Shown here in pieces: positions 1 to 9,006 of a stretch of 64,000 nucleotides of DNA (positions are counted from its first letter, which is position 1; each line of letters starts with the position of its first letter). The position numbers and the translations under genes were made by a program. The notes under the pieces are model-generated. The model did no database searches, was not told the DNA's origin, and saw only the letters and a list, made by a program, of their open reading frames with translations. Where the stretch lies: NCBI GenBank assembly GCA_002104935.1, contig MCGT01000027.1, positions 124,001 to 188,000 of the forward strand, in the 5' to 3' direction. The stretch is from Hesseltinella vesiculosa. Lineage: Eukaryota; Mucoromycota; Mucoromycetes; Mucorales; Cunninghamellaceae.

Positions 1-349
1 GATTTGGTGCTTGAAGACGAGTCCGAACGCCAAGTCGCTACCGAGGATGCAAAAGCATATGCAGAAGAGGCTGATTTGTTATTCTTCGAAACCAGTGCCA
101 AATCTGGCGAGAATGTGGATCAAGTGTTTGCTGGCATTGGTAAGCCCAATTTTTCTGTCTTTTTTTTTTTTTTTTTTTTGCACATGCTTACCAGCTTTTT
201 TTTTTTTTTTGCTATCGTTAATAGCTGAAAAGATTCCTTTGGAGTACATTTTATCTAACCGCAATGGAGGCAGCCGCCAAGGGGGCCCGGGTCGTGTGGA
301 ATTGTCTCAACCTGCCAACCCCACCGCCAGCTCCTCCTGCTCTTGCTAA
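1..349 (+). CDS. RAB5: Rab5-type small GTPase, C-terminal part
   Basis: Last two exons (1-139 and 225-349) of a Rab GTPase whose 5' part lies outside the window. The visible 87 residues contain the ETSAKSGENVDQVF segment; ETSAK is the guanine-base (G5) loop of Ras-superfamily GTPases. The protein ends with a Cys-x-Cys prenylation motif (SCSC) after a Gly/Pro/Ser-rich hypervariable tail. The tail order (IAEKIP, then a polar linker, then VELSQPANPT and cysteines) resembles Rab5/Ypt5/Vps21, which directs early endosome tethering and fusion. The intron (140-224) has GT-AG ends and contains two long T runs. The Rab5 subtype comes from the tail pattern; the switch regions are not visible, so another endosomal Rab is possible. 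Confidence 0.85.
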   Translation, partial: IWCLKTSPNAKSLPRMQKHMQKRLICYSSKPVPNLARMWIKCLLALVSPIFLSFFFFFFCTCLPAFFFFLLSLIAEKIPLEYILSNRNGGSRQGGPGRVELSQPANPTASSSCSC

Positions 350-566
350 TTCTTTTTTTTTTTCGCTCACTTTCTTTTAACAACTCATTTGGTATTCTCC
401 CCTTTTATTTTTATTTCATACCCCCTTCCCTTCTTTTTTTTATATAGTTATCGAATCGAAGCCTCGGTACCTCATTCCTTAGCAAATAAAAACAGGTTTT
501 CGTTTTTTTTTCTTTTCTCAACTCCCCGATATTTTTTGTCCCGTTTCTTTTTTTTTTCGACTCAAG

Positions 567-986
567 ATGGACGATGACACGTCAGCCACGATTGCACCTG
601 TAAGCCAATCGTTGTAACGTCATGCACACTTGATTGATCCTTATGTCAATTGACCAGGAAACAATGAATAGCATCATGAAAACAAAGTGGAAGGACGAAC
701 GCACCAAAGGTAACCAAATGAGCCTGATCAATCAGTCAGCCTTCATTCATGGCTGTTGCTTGTTTTTAATCAAACCGATAGCCAATAATGCTGCATTACA
801 AACAGCATCCGAGTATATGCGTCTGTTTACCAAGGGTAGGGTCCATTTGAAAGCACAGAATCGTTGCTGACTTTTTCTTCAGAAGCTGTTGCCCGTGCCG
901 CAGAACAGGCGTCCTCAGAAAACAAGACCACCATCACTGTGAGCCACCTGGAAAAGGTGCTGCCCCAATTGATGCTGGATTTCTAA
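567..986 (+). CDS. MHF2: CENP-X / MHF2 histone-fold protein
   Basis: Four short exons (567-599, 658-709, 782-835, 883-986) give an 80-aa protein, the usual size for CENP-X. The C terminus (SHLEKVLPQLMLDF) matches the diagnostic end of the family, and the middle (NNAALQTASEYMRLFTKEAV) fits a histone-fold helix. In other eukaryotes CENP-X pairs with CENP-S (MHF1); the dimer works at the kinetochore in the CCAN complex and at stalled forks with FANCM/Mph1. All introns are GT-AG and 48-72 bp long. The ATG follows a T-rich leader. The gene is convergent with the next gene (105 bp between stop codons). Confidence 0.88.
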
Positions 987-1091
987 TTTTCCCAGCTCTT
1001 TTACTCTATAGCAAGTAGACGGATACCCACGATTGTCTCGATCAATAAAGAACAAGGATGCTTCCTTTATCATGAAAAAAATAAAAAGAGG

Positions 1092-2930
1092 TCATGTGCC
1101 AAGGGGAATTTGCTGTTGCTGGAACAGCTCTGGAGCCAATGGCTTGGAGGCGCGGTTGCCCATGTACATGTCTGGGCCGGCAGGTGCAAGGTCATTCATG
1201 CTAGGCTGGGACAAGGACGGCTGGGATGGGGTATCCAAGGTGAAGCTGGAAGTGGAAGGACGCGATGGAGGTTGTGCCTGTTGTTGATGATGCGCCATCA
1301 GAGGGGGATGCTGCGGTCCAAGAGGCAAGGGTGGGCCTTGCTGCGGTTGCTGGCGAAGGTTGTAAAAAGAGAGGGAAGGCGGGCCACCGGAAGGATTGCC
1401 AGCCATGCCGCCAGGGCCCATCATGGGCATATAGACCGGACGAGGCAACATGGATTGGTGATGGTGGTGAGGGGGTGGTTGCTGTGACCCAAGGCTGGGC
1501 GGCAACCCTGCACGATGGTGCTGATGATTGTAGAGCAGAGGCGGGGGTGGCGGCGGCTGCATCAACCCACGCAGGCGAGGTGGAGGAGGATTGCCGGAAG
1601 GTCGTCGGTGCCGCTCCATCATAGGGTGGCGGCGTACAGACGGTCGGTATGTGGTTGGCATCAGTGGCGAGTCCATGGAGCCGTCCAGCTCATTGTCATT
1701 CATGTCGTCATCGTCGACATCGTCGTCGGCCATCATCATTCTTCCATTGTGCGCCATCAGGTCATCGTCCATCCCTTCACTGGTTGTATCGTCATCATCG
1801 TCGTCGTCGTCTTCATCGCGAGGCCCGTCGTAAAAGAAAGGGGGGTTGGGCACAAAGCCACGACGAGGATGAAACATCGACGAGGGTTGTTTTGGTTCCA
1901 CAGGATAGTAATCGTCTTGGTCACGGATACGTTGAGGCAGACTTCGACTGCGGCGGTGGTGTTGGTGGCGTGACCGGGGTCGGCGGCGACGCTCTTGCCG
2001 AGACCATTCATAGTCGGAAGAGTCATCGTACCGTTCTCCTCCGATGCTTGAGCGCGTCGGGTAAGGAGGTGGATAAAACGGAGGCAAAAAGTAGTCGGGA
2101 CCAAAAGCGGAGCGACCAGGTGGAGGCATGGCGTCTGTCGGGTAATCGCCGTCCATTCGACCGCCGTTCCAAGAGTGCCGATGTGGGGTTCTTGACCGCT
2201 TCTTCTTCTTTTTGGTGGCGGGTTTGGCGCGATGGTCTTCGTATTCTTGCTGTTGCATGGTGAAATGGGCAAATTGGTCGCAAAAGGTGTCATAGACGCC
2301 TTGCCACATGGCTTCCCGTTGCTGTGCCTGTTGCTCCATCTGCTGCAGTGCAAACTGCAGGCGATGGGCTTCCTTGCCAAGGCAGTCACGCTCCATTTTG
2401 ATGTGCTGCAGAGCTTCTTGCAGGAGCACGATCTCTTGCTGATGCTGATAGAGAATGACATCCATGTCCAACACGTCTTCGTCGTCGGGCACATAGGCAT
2501 GATGGTGAGCCTGGCGATGACGGGCTGTAGGTGAGGAAGCGTCGCCGGCCAGCGACTTGTGCCTGGCATGCTTCTTGCTGCTAGGTCTTTTCTTGGATGC
2601 AGGTTTATCTTCGGCGGACGCAGACGTGAGGTGGGTGGACGGGTGCATCGACGGTGCAGCTGTCGCAGCAGCAGCAACAGCAGCGGCCGCCGGCCGGGAA
2701 GTAGGCGCAGGCGCCTGATAGGAATGCTGGGTCGAGGACCGACTGGTCATTTTCCAAGAAGAGTTGGCAGGTCTTGTTTTGCCAGGAGGAGGTGGTGATG
2801 ACGGATGCATGGCGAAATAGCCGGCTTCGTCCTGCGACTTTTTGGTTGGGTCAAGTTCAAAATCGTCCATGCCATCCTCAAGGTTCAGCAATGGCACGGG
2901 CGGCGAACTGAGGCTCACCTTGACAGTCAT
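1092..2930 (-). CDS. Unrecognised Gln/Pro/Asp-rich coiled-coil protein
   Basis: A single uninterrupted 612-aa reading frame starting at ATG 2930. No known domain was recognised. In order it shows an acidic N terminus, a Ser/Lys/Ala-rich segment, a Gln-rich heptad-like stretch at about residues 155-235 that probably forms a coiled coil, an Arg/Ser and Lys-rich patch, an Asp run of nine around residue 375-385, and a long Pro/Gln/His/Met-rich tail. This composition is common in fungal transcription or RNA-associated proteins, but that is only an inference. The promoter side (after 2930) is A/G-rich on the plus strand, i.e. pyrimidine-rich on the coding strand. Another long frame on the same strand (1757-2677) is a shadow of this gene. 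Confidence 0.75.
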   Translation of the reverse strand: MTVKVSLSSPPVPLLNLEDGMDDFELDPTKKSQDEAGYFAMHPSSPPPPGKTRPANSSWKMTSRSSTQHSYQAPAPTSRPAAAAVAAAATAAPSMHPSTHLTSASAEDKPASKKRPSSKKHARHKSLAGDASSPTARHRQAHHHAYVPDDEDVLDMDVILYQHQQEIVLLQEALQHIKMERDCLGKEAHRLQFALQQMEQQAQQREAMWQGVYDTFCDQFAHFTMQQQEYEDHRAKPATKKKKKRSRTPHRHSWNGGRMDGDYPTDAMPPPGRSAFGPDYFLPPFYPPPYPTRSSIGGERYDDSSDYEWSRQERRRRPRSRHQHHRRSRSLPQRIRDQDDYYPVEPKQPSSMFHPRRGFVPNPPFFYDGPRDEDDDDDDDDTTSEGMDDDLMAHNGRMMMADDDVDDDDMNDNELDGSMDSPLMPTTYRPSVRRHPMMERHRRPSGNPPPPRLRGLMQPPPPPPLLYNHQHHRAGLPPSLGSQQPPPHHHHQSMLPRPVYMPMMGPGGMAGNPSGGPPSLSFYNLRQQPQQGPPLPLGPQHPPLMAHHQQQAQPPSRPSTSSFTLDTPSQPSLSQPSMNDLAPAGPDMYMGNRASKPLAPELFQQQQIPLGT

Positions 2931-4516
2931 TAATAAAACAAGAATGGAGAAGCGATATGCGAGAGAGAAAAAAAAAGAGTGAGAGAAAGGGGGAAGGGCA
3001 AAAGAAGAGAAAAAAAACCAACTGCCTTTTTAGTTGGTGTCAGCAGACGTGACACCAAAAAAAAAAAAAAAAAAAAGCCCTTGCACCCGGAAGAGCACCC
3101 GTTCATAAGCTACCATTCAAACCATTTTCTCTGGCCATCATGAATGACAATGACTGCTCATGTGGCAAATATCTGACCTCCAGTGAGACCACCACTCTTC
3201 AAAAGTTACCCGCGTAAGATAAAAAAAAATAAAGTGCCTCGGACCGCTCCCCGGTGCACACATTACAAGCCTCTACGCTAAGCTAACACTGGGGTGCGTT
3301 GTTAGAATGCATGTTTCCGCCAGCCGGTTCTCTCTGATCGCCCTCCTCACTTGAGGATACCCATTGTCAATCCCACGAGAGTACCTGCTATAACCTTTTC
3401 TGAACTTCCGCCTTTCAAAATTTCTCTTTTTTTTTTTTTTTTTTTTTTTTGCTGGGCGTTGGAAGGGTCCTGCAACAAATTGGCTGGGTGTTTTTCACCA
3501 ATCAACTTGATTTATTCAACACCATCGTTATTCCCAGGCTACTGTGTCCACACAAAATGTCACATCCATTCACTTGCTCAAAAGTGCTCTGAAGCACGCC
3601 CATTTTCTTTCAGGATGGTCCTTTTTTTTCCCAGGGGAACCCTGATGACCTGGTCAAAATGTTTGGGATCATCTTAAATCAAAGAGGGCAAATTTTGGAC
3701 ATGTGGATTAATATTAAATATCATTGCTTTTTACTGTTTTCACAGAATACTGTATCATCAGCCTGCCTGCATCGCCCAGCCATAAAAAGCGTGTCGCGGA
3801 GATTGAATTGACTCGCCATATTCCTTTTCGTTTTGGAAAAAAAAAAGAAGCAAATGCTACACTGCTCCCAAATGCAAGAGTGGCGATGGTGCTGCAAAAA
3901 TCGGGTCGATTGGTGAAGATCGCCCAGCCAACCTTTGATCCGTATCGTTTTGACGCCTCCGGCTCCCCAGCTAAAAAAAATGAAATACTGTATCGGTCAT
4001 TTTCGCCAGGCAGTTACCCTCAGACGATCTGATAAAAAATCACTCCAAATTGCAAATCATTTTTTTAGCTCACAGGTCAAAGTGGCATTTGGCGCAGGTG
4101 CAAGCTGTTATGAAAAGTGCGGATGAAAAAAAAAAAAAAAGCCATCAGTTCATTGGCAACATGCAAAAAATAATGATGGATGGTGATACCAAAAAAAACC
4201 ATGTCGATCAGTGAAGCTTCCCCAGCCAAAATTGCCCATTTTCCTCAAGGGAACCCCAGGCGACCAATAAAAAAAATGTCGTGCAAACTTCAACGATAAC
4301 CTATCCAACCGTATTTCGCATGCGAGTACAGTACAGTAAATCAGTTGCTGCTTTGCAGAAATCAACTTTAAAAGAGACCAATGCCAGCAATGCCAATGTC
4401 AGGGCTGCCGCAGGAAGCGGGCTTTGATCTGTGACTCTTTTTTTTTTTTTTTTGAAACTCTTTTTTTTCACCCTTTTTCTTTTTCACCCCCTCCTTTTTG
4501 CAACTCTTGATTAATC
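2931..4516. other. Intergenic spacer with degenerate repeats
   Basis: About 1.6 kb between the head-to-head coiled-coil gene and LTV1. No convincing gene is visible. It contains several A/T homopolymer runs (for example around 3058-3076 and 3428-3450) and two degenerate copies, near 3889-4020 and 4150-4260, of a motif that recurs at 16281-16410. This looks like decayed repetitive DNA plus two promoters. Confidence 0.5.
3889..4020 (+). repeat. Degenerate dispersed repeat, copy 1
   Basis: This stretch aligns by eye with 16281-16410. Shared blocks include ATTGGTGAAGAT, CCAAC-TTTGATC, an AGCTAAAAA block and CATTTTCGCCAGG, in the same order and similar spacing. A weaker third copy lies at about 4150-4260. 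No terminal inverted repeats were seen. It may be a relic of a short mobile element, but this is inference. Confidence 0.5.
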
Positions 4517-6479
4517 ATGCCCAAGAAGACATTTATTGATCGGAAAACTGCCAAGCACTTTAATGTGGTGCATCGATCGCAGCGGGATCCTTTAATTAAT
4601 GACACCGATGCGTCCTCTCGAGTGCTTCAAGAAGTTGTTCCTTCCAACTTGATCAAGGTAGATCCCTACCCCTTAGCTAATTTTCCATGGCTCATTCTCT
4701 ATTTTTCTTGCCTAGCACAAATCTGCTGCTGAAATGCAACGTCTTGGTGCTAAGCCAAAGAAATTGACCCAAGACGAAATCGACAGGCAAGCGTTCATTA
4801 CCAATGATCGTATCTCACCTTTCTTTTCCTTTTGCGTAGTCGGGTTGGCCAAGCCGCTTTGCACGGGATCTACTTTGACGATGGCGAATATGATTACATG
4901 CAGCATTTGAAGCCTATGGGATCCAACACGGATGCTGTGTTCTTGGAAGCTCCGTTAGCCACAAACCAAAAGAAGGACAAACAGAAGAGTGGTGGCCTGC
5001 AGTTCCGTGACGAAGACACCTCCACCGCCGATTTATTCAACAAAGTCGAACGCCAAAAGAATCCCAACTTGGTCGAGCTGCCTATGGATGTTTTGCCATC
5101 AGGTGTTGAAGTGTCGGGTGCCAACCAATCCACTGGCCTGGACGGTGGACTTCAGCCAGACATGGACCCTCGTCTGCGTGAAGTCTTGGAAGCCTTGGAA
5201 GACGAAGAATATGTGGAGGACGACCTTGCTGAATCTTTCTTTGATGACCTCAATGACCTCGAAGCAGAAGAATACGACCCATATGAAGATGAATATGACA
5301 GCGACGATTACTACGACAGCCAAGGTGAAGAAGAGGAAGAAGTCGAAGAATACTTTGAGGATGGCTCAGTGGATCCGGAAAACTATGACTGGCAGACCGC
5401 CTTTAACAAGTAAGTGTCGGTTTTCATCAAATAGGCAATGGCGAAGTGTCCCAATCTCATTCTTTTCCCCTCCATTAGATTCAAGCGGGATCAGCGACGA
5501 TCTGCCGATTCGGATGACGAGTTCGATGATGACCGTGATGATATCCGCTCCAAGGGCACTGGCTTCTCTGTGTCTTCCTCTGCCATGGTGCGAAATTCCC
5601 AATTACAAATCCTGGATGACCGATTTGAAAAGGTAAGATTTGGTCGGGTGGAGGTAGCTGATGACTGATCACTAGAATGCCAATTGTAGATCGAAGAAAT
5701 GTACATGAAGGATGACGACGAAGAGGAAGAGGAAGAAGAAGGCCAGACGCTGGAAGAACGTGCCGATTTTGATGCCATTTTAGATGAATTCTTGGAAAAA
5801 TATGAAGTGGTCGGTCGCAAGATGGCTCCCCGGTTGGAAGGCGACACATCGGTGGCCAAGCTCGACACGATCCGTCATGCCCTTGATACCCTCGCCATTT
5901 CTGAAGCTTATAATGACGACGAGACCAAACCTACACGCAAACACGATCCCGAGCTAAACAAGCTGATCATGCCTGTCGAGCCCAAGCACCACCAAACCTG
6001 GGACTGTCAGTCCATCATCTCCACGTACTCCAACTTGGAAAACCACCCCCAACTCATCAAGGACAATGCACGTCAGAAAAAGATCACCATCGACCCCAAG
6101 ACCGGCATGCCTGTGCTTGTGGAAAAGCAACGAAAGCAACGGGTCGAAGACGATCATGACGCCGATCGAGATGACGCCAATGAAGATCTATCCAGCGAAG
6201 GCGAAGAAGATCCAGAAAACCTCGGCGTCAAGCGGTCCAAGCTTGAAACCAAAGAAGAAAAGAAGCTCCGCAAACAAGCTGTCAAGGATGCTAAAAAGGT
6301 AAAATCAAAGAGGGGGGGAGCAGGAGTGAACAGCTCTGACCTTTTTTTTATAATATGCAATACAGAATCGTCGTACTGAAAAGAAGTCTACCAAGGAGGC
6401 CTTCAAGAGTGAAGAAAATAAGCAACTTCGATCCATGAAGCAGCAAAGAATGGCCAGGGCCGTGACGCATATCAATTAG
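4517..6479 (+). CDS. LTV1: LTV1, 40S ribosomal subunit biogenesis factor
   Basis: Six exons (4517-4657, 4716-4786, 4840-5409, 5479-5632, 5690-6298, 6366-6479) encode 552 aa. The N terminus MPKKTFIDRKTAKHFNVVHR and the following SQRDPLINDTDAS are characteristic of LTV1, as is the internal YFDDGEYDYMQHLK motif. Two highly acidic blocks follow, and the C terminus is Lys/Arg-rich. In yeast LTV1 binds the pre-40S head with Enp1 and Rps3, and its phosphorylation by casein kinase 1 permits late cytoplasmic maturation; that is family knowledge. Intron 2 (4787-4839) starts with GC rather than GT, and only this choice keeps the LTV1 frame. The gene is convergent with the Nudix gene (138 bp apart). Confidence 0.93.
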
Positions 6480-6617
6480 AAACTTTTTTTTGGGCATTTT
6501 TTTTTTCATGATTCATTCTCTGTATAGCTTTTAAACATATATCATTTCATTAAACAATTTCTCCAGAAATAGAGCGAGGGTTTATTCGTACAGGGTATGG
6601 GGAAAAGAAGGGGAGAT

Positions 6618-7664
6618 TTACAGTCTGGATTGATTGGAGGATGGCTGTGTGGCGGCAAACGAGAACAGCTGCTGTGACATGCGCAAAGTCAGTCCCCATA
6701 ACATCACAGGCATCTCACCATCCTCTACTACTGGCAGTACTATCGTTGGTACTTGGATTTGTCCGTCATTCGCAGGTACAGGCCTTCGCTTGCCACGCTC
6801 TGAATCTCGAATAGACCATGGATCAAACCATTCGCGTTCTACCGTCAGCAAGTACTCGACATTGACCCCTTTGAATAAAAAGTCAGCTGCTTATGACTTA
6901 CCCACGATTACTCTCTTACAAAACACATTAGCCACTTCGGAAGCTTGCAAAGCCAAAGGTGGGGTGACAGGCGTACGCTGCAGAAACACTGCGTTATTCA
7001 ATAAGAGATGGGAAGATGGTCAGTGATGAGGTGGTTCCTCTTATGCTTGGGAGCTTACCAAAAGGTACCACAACCATCTGCTGTTTGGCGGTGAGTATTT
7101 GGTGATCATCCAGCTTGCCCAGGTAGAGAAACTGCTGCTTGTCATTCAAGTCGAGGCCGATTTCTTCAAGGACTTCTCTTGCTGCGGTTTCAACGTCCGT
7201 TGTGTCCTGCGGTTCACTTTTACCACCGGGGAAAGCAACCTGAAAAAAAATTGGTCAGCCTATCACATGCAAAAAAAAGTGTGGGGAAAACAGTGTGTCA
7301 CTTGCTTGACCAGACCACACATCGCCTGGTCGCTTGGCCCGTTGAATGTACAGCATTTCTAGGTGGCCAGGAATGTCTTGCCATTGTTGCAAGAGGGCCA
7401 TGGAGGTGTCTGCGGGTTCTAGCGACAATGTGTCTTGTTCTGGATGCCAGCGTACAATGGCAACGACCGCTGCCCGTCGTGGGTAACTAGGCGGTGAGTC
7501 GATGGAGACGACTGGGCTGGTCTGCAAATTGTCACAGAGATTTCGTAGATCTAATAATGCCAAGCAAAAAAAAAAAAAAAAAGAAGAAGAAGAAGAAGAA
7601 GAGAGTTTTAATGGCTGCATGGTCACGGCGCAATTATATCTAAAAACTTACTTTGTAATGACAT
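6618..7664 (-). CDS. PCD1: Nudix hydrolase, coenzyme A diphosphatase type
   Basis: Five exons on the minus strand (7652-7664, 7306-7550, 7059-7239, 6902-6988, 6618-6868) give 258 aa with the frame closing at every junction. The Nudix box lies at residues 91-115: GGKSEPQD, a spacer, then REVLEEIGL with the metal-binding glutamates. Upstream GDVWSGQVAFPGG is typical of the NUDT7/NUDT8/Pcd1 group, which cleaves CoA and its derivatives to phosphopantetheine and 3',5'-ADP, usually in peroxisomes or mitochondria. The first exon is only 13 nt (ATG plus three codons and one base). Intron 2 (7240-7305) begins with GC. The last three residues (SRL) resemble a peroxisomal targeting signal, which would fit a Pcd1-like location. 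Confidence 0.87.
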
Positions 7665-9006
7665 TGAATGTGTGGCAATTGCGGAGGAAAAGCGAAAGAG
7701 TGAGAAACGCCGATTTTTATTTTTTTTGGAGAGGGGTATGACTCTAAAATTCATTTGCCGACATCATCACACGAAAGCAATAGGAAGGCAGATTCGCAGG
7801 ACAAGGACGTGGTGATCTTATGGATGCCATGGTATGACGGGAGGTAAGGAAGGTGGGATCAATATCAGCCACCGACCAACGATGATGGTGCTGTTGGAAA
7901 ACATAGAGCGATGCTGATACGGTACGTTGGCAAAGAAGAAAAGCCATGCTATGGCTCATCAAGCCAGGCTTGATTCTATAGGAAACTCGTCTTAGCCAAT
8001 GATTACCTTGATCCCCTTTGGTAATCAACTTCCTTCCAAATGAACCGTTTGGACAAGTCAAGGGATGTGATTGGCGCACATTCACACCAGCATTGGCAAC
8101 GAGTTGAATCTCCGCTGCATGCATGCATTCTTTTTTTTTTCTCCAGTGCTTCTCTTGTGTGCCAAGAGCCCTGTCATGAATGGCACAAAGGCGACCGGCA
8201 CTGCTTGCACCTCAAGAAACGCTGTGGGGCCTTTTATGCGCGTCGCCATCATCCAGCCGTTCTAGCCCTGAGGTTTTTAACCACCTGATCCAGCAAGCAT
8301 GCGTCTAGCCCTTTTAGCCGGTACGCGGTGCTTTGATCCAGCACTTCTTTGCATGGCGTTGCTTGGCAACTGAATTCTTTTTTGTCATAAGAAACAGCGC
8401 TTATTTTTGAAGGGCCGCCGTACGTCCAGAAACTGTGCTCGGTGATGATATTTTAAATAAGTATCCCATTCTCTCCTTGCTCTTTTTATATGAAAGGATG
8501 GCTCGTACGAAAAAAGGGCATATTTCCTTTTGGAGACTGCGTGTCACGTCAACATGTTTCTGATCCGAGTCACTGCAACGGCCCGATCCGCTTCTTTTGC
8601 AGGCAATGACTTCTCGCCTCACTTCAAGTTGTTGTCAGAGAATCACGTAAAACATTGGAGGGGGGGGGGGGTTCTAAGCTTAGATGATCTTTTTTTAGGT
8701 GAGATCGTGGATGCATGTCTTGAGTTTTTTCTTTTTTTTTTTTTTTTTTTGCAGTAGAGCCTTGCCAAATTTGGAGACAATGTTACATGGATGCAAGTAG
8801 CCTAAGCCCCAGTGTAATACCTTAATTTAGGGACAAGCGCTCTCACCTTCTTCCTTTTCTCCCTTTCTGTTTGTTCTTCAACGGCACCAGCAGCTTTTTT
8901 CAGTTCACCTTCTTTTTCCCGCAGCCTCTGTCTCCCCGGTATTTTTGGACGTTTCGTGGATCGAAGAGTATATAAAAAGAGCTGATAAAAAGATATTATA
9001 CCAATA
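7665..9006. other. Intergenic region, possible unresolved small gene
   Basis: About 1.3 kb between two divergent genes. Open frames exist on the minus strand (7744-8124) and on both strands of 8150-8260, but none matches a family I recognise and no consistent spliced model emerged. A G run (8661-8670) and long T tracts (8730-8751) are present. The last 150 bp are pyrimidine-rich and hold a TATA-like sequence. Confidence 0.4.
8969..8978 (+). promoter_or_regulatory. TATA-like box upstream of the receptor-like gene
   Basis: TATATAAAAA at this position lies 29 bp before ATG 9007 and 38 bp before ATG 9016. If it is used as a TATA box, transcription would start almost at the ATG, giving a very short leader. 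This is a motif match only. Confidence 0.35.

Noticed and set aside
1757..2677. 306-codon minus-strand frame within the coiled-coil protein gene
   Set aside because: It overlaps the longer 612-aa frame on the same strand in another phase, begins at a non-conserved position and shows no domain.
7744..8124. 126-codon minus-strand frame upstream of the Nudix gene
   Set aside because: No family, no clear splice partner and overlapping open frames on the other strand; left as unresolved spacer.
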